A DNA stretch of 64,000 nucleotides from Dehalococcoidia bacterium (GCA_030753265.1 JASMCQ010000055.1:28497-92496), one strand, 5' to 3'; numbered from the stretch's first letter, positions 9,208-17,820 are shown. Notes: generated by a model from the letters alone, not told the origin. Made by a program: numbers and translations.

Positions 9208-9954
9208 CTAGCGGGTCAGGGATGCGCTGGGCTTGTTTTCGGCTACCCAGGCCTCGAATTCTTCGGGCGCCACCACGCGGACGATGGCCCGCATATCCGA
9301 GTGGCCCAGGCCGCACAGTTCGGCGCACTGGAGCCGGTAGCCGGGGTCATCCTTGAATGTGCCTATTCTGTCGGGCGTCGCATAAACAAAGGTCTTCAGC
9401 CCGGGCACCGCGTCGATCTTCATCCGGAAGGCGGGCACCCAGAAGGAATGGAGCACGTCGGTGGAGGTGACCTCGAAACGTACTTCCCGGCCTATGGGCA
9501 GTACCATCTCAGTGGTCGTCAACCCTTGTTCTGGGTAGGTCAAAATCCAGATCCACCGGCTGCTTTGCACTGCGACCACCAGCTGATCTTCCGGGTCGGA
9601 GTGGTCCCGCAGCTCTAGGAGGCCCAGGGTGCCCGGAAAGATCATGAGCACGACGGTGAGGAGAGAGGTGACTGTAAACCACGTGATCACAAACCGCTTG
9701 TTGCTGTGGATGGGAGGCCCGTCTTCTAGCTGTTCACCCCGCTGGCGGAAGCGGAGAACGCTGTAGATCATGACGGCCAGCACGAATGCGATCACCGGGA
9801 CGGACATCACCACCAAGGCGTTGAAAGCGTCGTCGACGATTTCGGCCTCTTCCGCCGCGCCCAGGGGGAAGTAGTCCCAAGTTATTGCCACGGCCTCGCC
9901 GGCCGCGGTCAGGACAGCCCACAAAAGAAACGCCAGCAGGGCATGTTTTTTCAC
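9208..9954 (-). CDS. ctaC: Cytochrome c oxidase subunit II
   Basis: 248 residues. An N-terminal signal/anchor and two membrane helices (about 43-67 and 88-107) precede the CuA cupredoxin domain. CuA ligands are His169 (VLHSFWVP), Cys210, Glu212, Cys214, His218 and Met221 (CAELCGLGHSDM). There is no C-terminal cytochrome c domain, so this is an aa3 rather than caa3 subunit II. It starts at GTG, with AGGAGG six bases upstream. It is the first gene of the oxidase operon and receives electrons from a c-type cytochrome or cupredoxin outside the membrane. Confidence 0.96.
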   Translation of the reverse strand: MKKHALLAFLLWAVLTAAGEAVAITWDYFPLGAAEEAEIVDDAFNALVVMSVPVIAFVLAVMIYSVLRFRQRGEQLEDGPPIHSNKRFVITWFTVTSLLTVVLMIFPGTLGLLELRDHSDPEDQLVVAVQSSRWIWILTYPEQGLTTTEMVLPIGREVRFEVTSTDVLHSFWVPAFRMKIDAVPGLKTFVYATPDRIGTFKDDPGYRLQCAELCGLGHSDMRAIVRVVAPEEFEAWVAENKPSASLTR

Positions 9955-10160
9955 TAGGCGCCTCCTGACGTATCCCGGTTATTGAATAATGATTTGGCAG
10001 TCACTATCGCGGCCTTCGATCTGAAATCCACCGGGGCCATTCAGGCCCCGGTTCGAAGTTGGGCGGAAGCCACCAAGACAGTTTGTTCGGACCACCTGAA
10101 ATTGAAAGATACTCTAACACGGTGCAACGAGTGGGGCAACCAGGCTGGGGGACCCGGCTC

Positions 10161-10997
10161 CTACCCGGAGCCCGCATTGACCATGGCAGTGGCTGTGTTC
10201 TCGATCTCGGGCAGATTAGAGGCGACCAGGTCTTGATCTACCGCCGCGGCGATGCTGGGGTAGCCCGCCCGCTCAATCATGGCCGGCAGCTTCCCGGCTC
10301 GGAACTGGTCCAGACACCACGCGAAGGGGTCGGGCACCAGGGTCTTGTCCCAAAAAATCCGCTGATTCCGGTTTCTGGGCCCGTAGTGGTAGTGAGGGTA
10401 GTCCCGGAAGCAATCGAAGGCGAGCAGCTCGATCTCCTGGCCGGCCACGTCCGCCAGAACATGAATCGCCATGCCTCCGTCGGTCCCCACGGCCCGCAGT
10501 TCCAGGCCAAACCGTATGTTCCCAGCCTCAATTACCTGGTCGCCCCGATTGTGAGTCACGTTGTTGCGGCCCTGGGCGGCCAATTGGCGGGCGGCCGCTT
10601 CCACCTCTTCCAGCTTCTGAGACACGAGCCCGGCGTCGATTTTACGGGCCAAATCCTCGTAGCCGGCTTTCTCGATCATGCCGGGGAGCCGGGTACGGAG
10701 CTGTTTGATGGTCCAGCCTATGGGGTTACCCGTCACCGTTGGGTCCAGCATGATTCGCTCGTTATTCTTCTCGGGCCCATAGTGGTAGTGGGCATCAACG
10801 TCGAAGCAGTCGAAGCGCAAAAGCTCCGTTGGTGTGCCGGCCACGTCGCCGGCTACCTGTATGCAGACACCCTGGGTGGGATTGCCGCCGCCTCGGCTGC
10901 CGCCGCCCACGGCATGGGGCGCTCCTCCGTCCAGATACCGGTGTTGAAGGGCGAATGTAACCGTGCCAGCTTCGATTCGGGTCTTGCCTATATCCAT
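10161..10997 (-). CDS. Unknown protein with a duplicated HYHYGP domain
   Basis: 278 residues from an ATG preceded by AGAGAGG; a longer frame reaches 11222 but its extra N-terminus looks non-coding. The protein is an internal duplication. The first copy (about 25-130) has DVAGTPTELLRFDCFD, HYHYGP and GMIEKAGY; the second (about 155-255) has DVAGQEIELLAFDCFR, HYHYGP and AMIERAGY. The His-rich HYHYGP could bind a metal. There is no signal peptide or membrane segment. I do not recognise a named family and assign no function. It lies between the oxidase operon and the SRPBCC gene and has no obvious operon partner. Confidence 0.65.
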   Translation of the reverse strand: MDIGKTRIEAGTVTFALQHRYLDGGAPHAVGGGSRGGGNPTQGVCIQVAGDVAGTPTELLRFDCFDVDAHYHYGPEKNNERIMLDPTVTGNPIGWTIKQLRTRLPGMIEKAGYEDLARKIDAGLVSQKLEEVEAAARQLAAQGRNNVTHNRGDQVIEAGNIRFGLELRAVGTDGGMAIHVLADVAGQEIELLAFDCFRDYPHYHYGPRNRNQRIFWDKTLVPDPFAWCLDQFRAGKLPAMIERAGYPSIAAAVDQDLVASNLPEIENTATAMVNAGSG

Positions 10998-11574
10998 GGT
11001 TAACCCTCTCTTTCGCTCGTCGCGTTCGGGTGTTGTAGCAGTTGGAAGCCTTTGGTCTTCCGGTTCTGTCCAGCGGATCCGGCCCTTCCGGCGACGGCCG
11101 GGTATCCTCCGGACCGCCGGCGCCCCGCTGGCCATCGGGATGTGGCCGCTTTGTGCGAGCGCTCCCGCCGCCCGGTCGATTGAAACCAATCTAATTATGG
11201 CGAATGGTTTTTCGGTGGTCAATATCAGAAAAGAGCAATTATCAAGACAGAAAGATACCGTGTTGTGCCAAACTCAAACGGGGGGTTCTGTCTGGAATCC
11301 GAGGCGCACGAGACGTGAGGAGCGTATCTTCGGCGGGCGGGCCCGTCAGTACCGAGCCGGGGCTCGAAGTGGGAAAGTGCCCCAACGGTCCTGACGGTGG
11401 ATCAGGCTTCGGATGTTGTGATGCTCCGGGCTTCCGCGCGAACAAGGAATGGCCTGACGCAAAAAGGGAGACGGACCCGCGGGCGACGGGGTATAATGGG
11501 GCGCCGGTCACGGGAGGCATACCTCGCGGAAGACCCGTTGGACCGGGACACGTTGGACCGGGGAAGGAAGGGGA
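10998..11574. other. 577-base intergenic region
   Basis: This divergent spacer between the HYHYGP gene and the SRPBCC gene has several open frames, none with coding-like sequence. A short direct repeat, TTGGACCGGG, occurs twice near 11530-11556. No RNA gene is visible. It should hold the promoters of both flanking genes, but none could be assigned with confidence. Confidence 0.5.
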
Positions 11575-12015
11575 ATGCCTACGGTCTTCATTCAGGCGCC
11601 ACCCAGCCGGATATTCAGAGCAATGTGCGACCTCACCCGCCACGCCAAATGGGCGGCCCATGACGTTACCATCAAGGCCCGGCAGAGGGGCCGGCCATCC
11701 GTTGGAATGAGGTACACTTCGGCCCATGACAGGAACGAGGAGCCCGACCGGCTGACCGTGACCGAGCTGACTCGGAACGAACGTTTCGGGTTTCACGTGG
11801 TCATGCCCAACGGTTGGGAGCTTGATTTCGCGATGACGGTCGAGGCGCAAGAGGATGGGACCCTGGTCACCCGGAAAGCCAAAATGGGCAAAATGCCGGG
11901 AACGTCGTTCCTGACGAGGCTGATCGTGCCCCTGGTAGGGAACGTCCACGAGAAGAAGTTCCTCGATAACATGAAGGCGGAGCTGGAAGGGACTGCGTCT
12001 TTCCGACCGTCTTGA
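11575..12015 (+). CDS. SRPBCC-family (polyketide cyclase-like) protein
   Basis: 146 residues. The fold signature is the N-terminal IQAPPSRIFRAMCDLTRHAKWA, where a beta strand leads to a helix and a Trp. The central part alternates beta strands (TVTELTRNERFGF, WELDFAMTVEAQ), and the long C-terminal helix reads FLDNMKAELEG. SRPBCC proteins bind hydrophobic ligands in a cavity, and no catalytic residues can be assigned. The gene converges on dnaE2, with a 10-bp hairpin between them. Ligand unknown. Confidence 0.75.
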   Translation: MPTVFIQAPPSRIFRAMCDLTRHAKWAAHDVTIKARQRGRPSVGMRYTSAHDRNEEPDRLTVTELTRNERFGFHVVMPNGWELDFAMTVEAQEDGTLVTRKAKMGKMPGTSFLTRLIVPLVGNVHEKKFLDNMKAELEGTASFRPS

Positions 12016-12037
12016 CCGTTTTTGACCCCCTCTCTTA

Positions 12038-12060
12038 TCTCCTCCTTCGCAAGGAGGAGA
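12038..12060. terminator. Hairpin between convergent genes
   Basis: TCTCCTCCTT, a three-base loop CGC, then AAGGAGGAGA form a perfect 10-bp stem. It lies between the SRPBCC gene (ends 12015) and dnaE2 (ends 12114), which converge. There is no clear T-tract, so it may be a bidirectional terminator or another copy of the CTCC-rich palindromes found near 15.5 and 15.9 kb. Confidence 0.5.
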
Positions 12061-12113
12061 GGACTGGTTGGTTTCACCCGTTCTGGGGATAGGTCAAGCT
12101 GGGGGCGCTCGGC

Positions 12114-15100
12114 CTATTGCCAGTTCTTGGCCTTAGGTAGGTTTTGGCCCCCCCTGGCCCTCGCCACGTGCTTGACCGCTACGTTCATGGTGCCCTCCCT
12201 GCGGGAAATTTCCCCCTTTACTATCAGGACAGACTCCCGCAAGACCAGCCGGTACTGCTCGTACACCTTGGGCCATACCACCAGGGGGATGTGCCCAAAC
12301 TCGTCCTCCAGGGTGACAAACACGGTCTTGCCTAGGGGACGCTGCCGGCGGATCGCCAGGCCGGCCACGGTTACCTCCGTGCCATCGGCCAGCTCCAGAA
12401 TTTCCCGGCTGCTGTGGACCCCTGGGGGCAAGTGGGGCCGCAGCATGGCCATCAGGTGCCCCGCCGGGTGAAGGCCCATGGTGCGGTATTCATCGAGCAT
12501 GACCTCCCACCGGCTTTGGGGAGGCAGTTCGGCCATGTCCTGCTCGACGGGAAGGGAGAGCGCCAGTTGATAGCCGCCAGGCCCGGATTTCGTGGGATGG
12601 TAGCGCAGACCCACTTCCCACAGCGTCGCCCGGCGGTCCGATGTGCTGGCTGCGCCGGGCGTCGGCCGCGGTTTGATGGTGGGAGTGTCGAAATCCCCCC
12701 ATCCCCCCTTTACGAAAGGGGAGCTAAGGGTTTTGGCAAGCCTGCCTTCGAATCTATCTTGTGGTGGGGGCGACTCGCCAATCGCTCCTGGGCCGGCGGG
12801 GGGGATTTCCCCGGTTCGTCCGGCGGCAGCTTGCAGCGAGTCGAAGACACCTGCCGCCACCAGGTTTTCGACGGCTTCCCGCAGCAACCCGGTCCGCTCC
12901 ATGGCATCGGCGAGGCTGCTGAAGAGGCCATCTCGCTCCCTTGCCCGGACGATCGATTCCGCCGCGGTTTTGCCCACTCCTCTCACCCGCAAGAACCCCA
13001 GCAACAGGGATTCATCTTTGATGATGCACTTTTCGATGCTGGCGTTGATGTCGGGGTTGAGCACGGTGATCCCGTGCCGTTTGGCGTCCTCTTTCAATGT
13101 CTCCAGGTTGTAGAACCCCATGGGCTGCTGGTTGAAGATGGCGACGAAGAACTCCAGGGGGTAGTAGTGCTTGAGCCAGGCCATGTGGTAGGCGGTTACA
13201 CCAAAGGCGAAGGCGTGGGACTCCGGGAACATGTACTGGCCGTTGAACTTCTTGAAGATCGTCTGGGCCACGTCCTCGGGGACGCCCAGACCCTGGGAAC
13301 CCTGCCGGAACTTTTCCCAGTAGAAGGCGACGAGCGTCTGGTTGTTCTTTCGGATGAAGGCCCGCCGGAGCTGGTCAGCCTCGGCGCCGCTGAACCCGGC
13401 CACGTCGATGGCCAGCTGGTTCACCTGGTCCTGGAACAGAATGACCCCCAGGGTCCGCTCCAGCGCCCGCTGCTCCAGGGGGTGGTCGTAGTCCCAGGGG
13501 ATGCCCAGGGAACGCCGTTGGATGAACAGGGTGACCCCGTCATTGGCCCCAACGCCGGGTCGCACCGCGCCCACCTCGTAGGCCATGTCGGTGAGGTTCC
13601 GGGGTTTGATGCGGGGGATGGTCTGTATCTGGGCCGCCGATTCCACCTGGAATATGCCGATGGTGTCGGCCTGGTGCAGCATCTCGTACACCGCCGAGTC
13701 ATTGAAGTCGATGCGGCTCAGGTCGATGTAGTGGCCCTCCCGCTCTTCGATGAGCAGGAGGATATCCTGCAGTTGGGATAGGGTGCCCAGGGCGAGAAAG
13801 TCGATCTTCACGAAACCGGCCTGGTCGATGCCGTCCTTGTCCCAGTGGCAGATATAGCGGCCTTCGATGGCGGCCGGCTGCACCGGCACCATGTCGATGA
13901 GAGGAGAAGAGCTGACAATCATCCCGCCGGGGTGTTGGGCCAAGTACTTGGGGAAGCCGTCGAGCTGGGCGGCCAGGTCGATGAGGTCGCGCCACACCGG
14001 AGCGTCCACCTTGTCCCGAAATTCGGGAAGGGTCAGCATCTCCAACTGCAGGCTCTTGGCGCTGTAGGACTCGGCCCTCTTGGCCAGCTTGGCGACCTCC
14101 TGCAGGGGAAGCCCCAGCGCCTTGCCCAGGTCCCGGACCGCCCCCTTTAGCTGGTAGGTGCTGATCATCCCGGTGAGGGCGGCGTGGTCCCATCCCCACT
14201 TTTCATGGACCCGTTTGATCAGCTCTTCCCGGATGTTTCGGGGGAAGTCCAGGTCTATGTCGGGGACCGAGCCTATGTCGTCGGATAGGAACCGGTCCAG
14301 GGAGAGGTTGAACTCGAGGGGGTCGATGTGGGAGAGGCCGATGAGGTAACCCACCAGCATGGCTACCGATGAGCCCCGTCCCCTTCCCGGCGGCCGCTCT
14401 TCCAGGGGTATCTCCGCGTCGCTCAGGCCCAGCTCGATCATGATCTGGCGGGCTATCTGGATGATGTCGTAGTAAATCAGAAAGAACCCCGCCAGGTTAT
14501 GCCTTTGGACCAGGCTAAACTCTTCCTGGAGTCTCGCCTTTACCTTTTCGGTGACGCTGCCATAGCGGCGCCCGGCGGCCTGGTAGCAGAGGTTTTCCAG
14601 GTGGGTTTGGGGGGTGAAGCCTTCGGGCACGGGGTAATCGGGGAACCGGTAGGCCAGGTCTCTGGTGAGGTCGAAGGCGCACCGGCCGGCTATTTTCAAG
14701 GTGTTCTCAATGGCTTCCGGGCATCCCCGGAACAGGCCGGCCATCTCCTCCGGAGACTTGAGGTAAAACTGGCCGCTGGGACGGCGTTGCGGGTGGGTGT
14801 TCTCCAGGCTCTGGTTGTTGCTGATGGCGACCAGGGCGTCCTGGAGGCGGTGGCGTTCCGGGACGTGGTAGTGGACGTTGTTGGCGGCCACCACTCCCAC
14901 GCCTAGCCCGCGGGCCAGTTCGATGAGCCGCCGGTTGCGCTGGGTATCGCCCTGGACCAGGTTTTGCTGCAGCTCCACGAAGACGTTGGCCGTTCCGAGC
15001 CAGTCCAGGTATTGGCGTAGCGCCCCTTCGGCCTCCTCCGGCCGGCCTTCCGCCAGCAGGCTGGAGACTGGGCCCTTCCGGCATCCGGTGAACAGGATGA

Positions 15101-15449
15101 GGCCCTCGGCCAGCTCGGGCAGGTGTCTGGGGTCCAAACCGGGGGTTCGGCGGCCGCCGGTAATGTAGGAGTAGGAGAGGAGGTTGCACAGGTTGCGGTA
15201 TCCCTGCCGCGTCTCGGCCAGCAGGGTCAGGTGGGAGCCGTCCTTGAGGGTGACCTCCGCGCCGGTGATGGCCTGTAGGTCCAGGCTCCGGGCCACCTCG
15301 GCGAAGTGCATGGCCCCGCACAGATTGTCGTGGTCGGTGAGGGCCAGCGCCGGGTAGCCCAGTTCCTTGGCGCGGACGAGTAGTTCCTCCACGGAAGAGG
15401 CCCCCTCCTGGAAGGAGTAGTTGCTGTGGCAGTGGAGTTCGACGTACAT
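12114..15449 (-). CDS. dnaE2: Error-prone DNA polymerase (DnaE2/ImuC type)
   Basis: 1111 residues, a C-family polymerase. The N-terminal PHP domain begins ELHCHSNYSFQEGASS. The palm motif PDIDLDFP is near residue 392, with GRGRGSS before it, and FQVESAAQIQTI and MFPESHAFAFGVTAYH follow. HhH and OB-type regions end the protein. Its length fits DnaE2 and it shares an operon with imuB, so a role in mutagenic lesion bypass is inferred. Between HhH and OB regions (about 870-935) a Pro/Gly-rich stretch includes SSPFVKGGWGDFD, encoded by a palindromic repeat that also occurs outside genes. The frame stays open through it. No strong SD is seen. Confidence 0.92.
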   Translation of the reverse strand: MYVELHCHSNYSFQEGASSVEELLVRAKELGYPALALTDHDNLCGAMHFAEVARSLDLQAITGAEVTLKDGSHLTLLAETRQGYRNLCNLLSYSYITGGRRTPGLDPRHLPELAEGLILFTGCRKGPVSSLLAEGRPEEAEGALRQYLDWLGTANVFVELQQNLVQGDTQRNRRLIELARGLGVGVVAANNVHYHVPERHRLQDALVAISNNQSLENTHPQRRPSGQFYLKSPEEMAGLFRGCPEAIENTLKIAGRCAFDLTRDLAYRFPDYPVPEGFTPQTHLENLCYQAAGRRYGSVTEKVKARLQEEFSLVQRHNLAGFFLIYYDIIQIARQIMIELGLSDAEIPLEERPPGRGRGSSVAMLVGYLIGLSHIDPLEFNLSLDRFLSDDIGSVPDIDLDFPRNIREELIKRVHEKWGWDHAALTGMISTYQLKGAVRDLGKALGLPLQEVAKLAKRAESYSAKSLQLEMLTLPEFRDKVDAPVWRDLIDLAAQLDGFPKYLAQHPGGMIVSSSPLIDMVPVQPAAIEGRYICHWDKDGIDQAGFVKIDFLALGTLSQLQDILLLIEEREGHYIDLSRIDFNDSAVYEMLHQADTIGIFQVESAAQIQTIPRIKPRNLTDMAYEVGAVRPGVGANDGVTLFIQRRSLGIPWDYDHPLEQRALERTLGVILFQDQVNQLAIDVAGFSGAEADQLRRAFIRKNNQTLVAFYWEKFRQGSQGLGVPEDVAQTIFKKFNGQYMFPESHAFAFGVTAYHMAWLKHYYPLEFFVAIFNQQPMGFYNLETLKEDAKRHGITVLNPDINASIEKCIIKDESLLLGFLRVRGVGKTAAESIVRARERDGLFSSLADAMERTGLLREAVENLVAAGVFDSLQAAAGRTGEIPPAGPGAIGESPPPQDRFEGRLAKTLSSPFVKGGWGDFDTPTIKPRPTPGAASTSDRRATLWEVGLRYHPTKSGPGGYQLALSLPVEQDMAELPPQSRWEVMLDEYRTMGLHPAGHLMAMLRPHLPPGVHSSREILELADGTEVTVAGLAIRRQRPLGKTVFVTLEDEFGHIPLVVWPKVYEQYRLVLRESVLIVKGEISRREGTMNVAVKHVARARGGQNLPKAKNWQ
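12690..12730. repeat. Family-A palindromic repeat inside dnaE2
   Basis: GAAATCCCCCCATCCCCCC, then TTTACGAAAGGGG and AGCTAAGGG. It closely matches the intergenic copy at 40408 and the boundary repeats of the DUF559 unit at 17429-17896. It lies in frame in dnaE2 (about residues 907-920), encoding SSPFVKGGWGDFD. Confidence 0.85.
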
Positions 15450-15451
15450 GT

Positions 15452-15476
15452 GGCGGTCAGCGGTCAGCTTTCAGGG
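15452..15476. repeat. Iterated AGC-N-TCAGC repeat
   Basis: GGCGGTCAGCGGTCAGCTTT and the bases after it lie just upstream of the dnaE2 start. Similar runs of GTCAGC/TCAGCT occur near 35218, 36520 and 41478-41540, always in short gaps before minus-strand genes. Confidence 0.5.
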
Positions 15477-15523
15477 TCTGGATGAAAGATGTGAATGGTT
15501 TGGAGAGTCCTCCATGGCTCGAC

Positions 15524-15936
15524 CTCTCCTCCCCCCTTGTGGGGGAGGATTAAGGTGGGGCATCGCACTCACATTCCAAGGCTTTTAGTATGGTTGCTTT
15601 AACCGCTTCAGCTTCCTTTAGAATCTGATTGTTCCAGAACCTGAGCACTTGGTATCCCTGAGCCTCCAGCCAGGCAGTCCTTATTGAGTCATAAACTATT
15701 TGTTGGGAATGTTGCCCGCCGTCCAGTTCTATAACCACTCTTCTCTCGAAATTCACGAAATCGACAATGTATCGTCCAATAGGCTGCTGACGGCGAAACT
15801 TGTAGCCATTGATCTGGCGCATGCGAAGGTGTTTCCATAGAGTTCGCTCGGATTCTGTGGGGTTCTTCCTCAGTTCTCTGGCTTTTGCGACGTTCATTCC
15901 CCCATCCTAACCTTCCCCCACAAGTGGGGAAGGGAC
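15524..15936. mobile_element. Putative palindrome-bounded unit carrying a DUF559 nuclease (family B)
   Basis: Two 37-base repeats in inverted orientation bracket one DUF559 gene. The left copy is 15524-15560 (CTCTCCTCCCCCCTTGTGGG then GGAGGATTAAGGTGGGG). The right copy is 15900-15936 and its reverse complement matches the left at 29 of 37 positions by my alignment. The nuclease stop codon lies inside the left repeat, and the right repeat supplies a GGGGGA SD just before the ATG. It sits between the DUF6504 gene and dnaE2. Mobility is inferred. Confidence 0.6.
15550..15897 (-). CDS. DUF559 endonuclease-domain protein (Vsr-like)
   Basis: 115 residues. The single domain shows TESERTLWKHLR, GYKFRRQQPIGRYIVDF, RRVVIELDGGQH and GYQVLRFWNNQI, the DUF559 pattern of the PD-(D/E)XK/Vsr superfamily. 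The likely catalytic residues are the Asp of IVDF and the Glu and Asp of IELDG. The last residues, DAPP, are encoded by the flanking palindrome. It lies between the DUF6504 gene and dnaE2 on the same strand. Its role is unknown; such genes are scattered in many genomes. It is related to, but clearly different from, the other DUF559 gene at 17416-17820. Confidence 0.87.
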   Translation of the reverse strand: MNVAKARELRKNPTESERTLWKHLRMRQINGYKFRRQQPIGRYIVDFVNFERRVVIELDGGQHSQQIVYDSIRTAWLEAQGYQVLRFWNNQILKEAEAVKATILKALECECDAPP

Positions 15937-15996
15937 TTATGTGATCTTCCCCAAAGGGGGGAAGGGAGTGCTCTCGCTGACCGCTGATCGCTTGCC

Positions 15997-16236
15997 CTAA
16001 CCCCTTTGCCGGTACCATTTCCCGGTGGTGAGGTCTCGAAAAACGGTAATGCGCCGGCCGTCCCCGGTGGTCACCTGGTAGTACATCCTGAGGATGGGGT
16101 TTTCCCGCCACCACTCCTCGTCGATTTTCCACCGGCCATCTATCGTGACCACCCTGAGCCTGCGGCCCCGTTGGATCAGGGCCAGGGGCCGCTGGCGGGC
16201 ATCCTCCTCAACGGCGATGGGTACCGGGAGGTTCAA
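15997..16236 (-). CDS. DUF6504-family small protein of the mutasome operon
   Basis: 79 residues from a TTG that overlaps the imuB stop (TTGA). The pattern PVPIAVEEDARQRPLAL, GRWKIDEEWWRENPILRMYY, DGRRITVFRDL and GKWYRQR matches the small DUF6504 proteins found beside or fused to ImuB/DnaE2. The overlap implies coupled translation with imuB. The function is not known. The frame extends upstream in imuB, so an internal start is required; the TTG is the first sensible one after the imuB coding end. Confidence 0.72.
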   Translation of the reverse strand: MNLPVPIAVEEDARQRPLALIQRGRRLRVVTIDGRWKIDEEWWRENPILRMYYQVTTGDGRRITVFRDLTTGKWYRQRG

Positions 16237-17423
16237 GGGTCGAAGGGCACCAAGACCTGGCGTCTCTCGGGGATTCTGGACCACGGCTCTACATCCTTTA
16301 CCTGGTAGATGGGCGGTTTGCCGCCCAGGAGGGCCTCCAGTTGCCGCATCATCTCCCGGAGTTGCTCCCGCTTGCGGACATCCGAGAAAAGGCTGGACTG
16401 GATGCCGGACTCGCCGGTGAACCCGGCCAGAGTGAGCTTCATGTCTTCCAAGGGGCCGGGCAGGACGGTTGTATCCATCCGGCATTTCAGGGCGAACAGG
16501 GCCCTCTCTTTGCTGCCCACTGCCTCCTTGAAGGCGAAGCGCCTGGTCCACGGGGGGTGACGGACCACCTGACTCTCGATGGCAGCCGTGCGCACATACT
16601 TGCCGCGGATTTGGGGGTGGCTAAAAGCGCGGCCCAGCAGCGTCTCTACCGCCATTAAAATAGCGGGCTGGGTTACGGCCGGCGAAGGGAAGGTGAGGAA
16701 TTCCGTCACCGCCTCCTCGCGCTGGAAGGGCAGCAGCGGGCTGCGGTCGATGCCGCCGGCCAGCTCCCAGGCCCGTTTCCCCTCAGCCTTCAACTGGGCT
16801 TGGATCGAACCTGCAGAAAGGGCCGCCAGCTGGCCCAAGGTGTGCAGTCCGAAGCGGTGTAGGCGGGTCTTGTTGTCCCAGGACAGGGGCAACAGGTCGA
16901 CGGAGAGTTCCTTGAGAAACCCGGCTACATCTTCCGGAACCCTGGTGGCCCGGCCGCTGCGGCTGGTCACCGCGGCGACGTAGGCCGGGAATTTCCCCCC
17001 GGCCACTCCGATGCGAGGATTGAACTCCTGGGGCACCGCCTGGAGCAGCGACGCTATGAGCCTGGCCTCATCCCCGTACATGGCTTCCAGTCCGTCCAGC
17101 CCCACGTAGGCGCGGCCCAGATCGGCCTTCTCCACCAGGGGGCTCCGCTGCTCCAGGGAGCAGATCACCGCGTCGAAGGCCGACTCGTAGTGCGGTGCAT
17201 CCGCCCGGAGCAAGACCGTGTCCTTGCACCGGGACACGGCCTCTTGAAGAGGCATGCCGGCGACAACTCCCCGGGCCTCGGGAGAGCTGTCCAGCACCAG
17301 ATCCTTGGAGCCGTAGCATTCCGTTATAACGACCGGCTTTCCCCGAAGCTCGGGATACCGCCGCAGCTCCGCTTTCATGGGAAGGTGGGTGACCAGTACG
17401 CAGGCGATCAAGCGTTCAGGCAT
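16233..17423 (-). CDS. imuB: ImuB-type Y-family polymerase-like protein
   Basis: 396 residues with the Y-family layout, but the catalytic acids are missing. Where an active enzyme has a DxDxF motif this has ACVLVTHLPM, and where SIDE is expected it has YVGLDGLEAMYG. That is the signature of ImuB, a non-catalytic adaptor that recruits DnaE2 to the clamp. A helix-hairpin-helix region (DLLPLSWDNKTRLHRFGLHT) and the little-finger part follow. The ATG overlaps the end of the upstream DUF559 gene by eight bases, so the two are coupled. No imuA is present in the operon. Confidence 0.88.
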   Translation of the reverse strand: MPERLIACVLVTHLPMKAELRRYPELRGKPVVITECYGSKDLVLDSSPEARGVVAGMPLQEAVSRCKDTVLLRADAPHYESAFDAVICSLEQRSPLVEKADLGRAYVGLDGLEAMYGDEARLIASLLQAVPQEFNPRIGVAGGKFPAYVAAVTSRSGRATRVPEDVAGFLKELSVDLLPLSWDNKTRLHRFGLHTLGQLAALSAGSIQAQLKAEGKRAWELAGGIDRSPLLPFQREEAVTEFLTFPSPAVTQPAILMAVETLLGRAFSHPQIRGKYVRTAAIESQVVRHPPWTRRFAFKEAVGSKERALFALKCRMDTTVLPGPLEDMKLTLAGFTGESGIQSSLFSDVRKREQLREMMRQLEALLGGKPPIYQVKDVEPWSRIPERRQVLVPFDP

Positions 17424-17820
17424 TAGCGAATCCCCCCTTTGTTAAAGGGGGGTCAGGGGGGATTTCGTCTACTTGATTCACAAGAACTTTTAGGATGATA
17501 TCCACCACCGCATCAAGCTCTTGCAATACCTGCATGTTGCTAAAGCGCAGTATCCGCAGGCCTGCGCTTGCCGGGCAGGCATCCCGTTCCGCGTCATTCT
17601 GCGTATGCTCTAGACCCAGGTGTTGTGATCCATCCACCTCCACCACCAACTTAGCGTTGGGCGCGTAAAAGTCTACAATACAAGTTCCTATGGGCTTCTG
17701 CCGATAGAATTGCACACTGCGGAGCTGTTTCTTACGCAGCTGTGCCCATAGCATCTGCTCACAATGGGTCATTTCTTTACGCAAGTGGCGTGGAGTCTGT
17801 TTGAGGTTGTATTTGAGCAT
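17416..17820 (-). CDS. DUF559 endonuclease-domain protein (Vsr-like), second copy
   Basis: 134 residues: THCEQMLWAQLRKKQL, FYRQKPIGTCIVDFY, AKLVVEVDGSQH and GLRILRFSNMQVL give the DUF559 pattern with the PD-(D/E)XK acids. The C-terminal PPDPPLTKGGFANA is not part of the domain: a palindromic repeat encodes it. The stop overlaps the imuB start (ATGCCTGA), so translation of imuB may depend on this gene. It is first in the imuB-dnaE2 operon, between a candidate LexA box and imuB, which suggests insertion into the operon leader. Role unknown. Confidence 0.87.
   Translation of the reverse strand: MLKYNLKQTPRHLRKEMTHCEQMLWAQLRKKQLRSVQFYRQKPIGTCIVDFYAPNAKLVVEVDGSQHLGLEHTQNDAERDACPASAGLRILRFSNMQVLQELDAVVDIILKVLVNQVDEIPPDPPLTKGGFANA

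Noticed and set aside
11204..11949. Overlapping open frames in the gap before the SRPBCC gene
   Set aside because: Low-complexity Pro/Gly/Arg translations with no domain pattern; the SRPBCC frame is the only convincing one.
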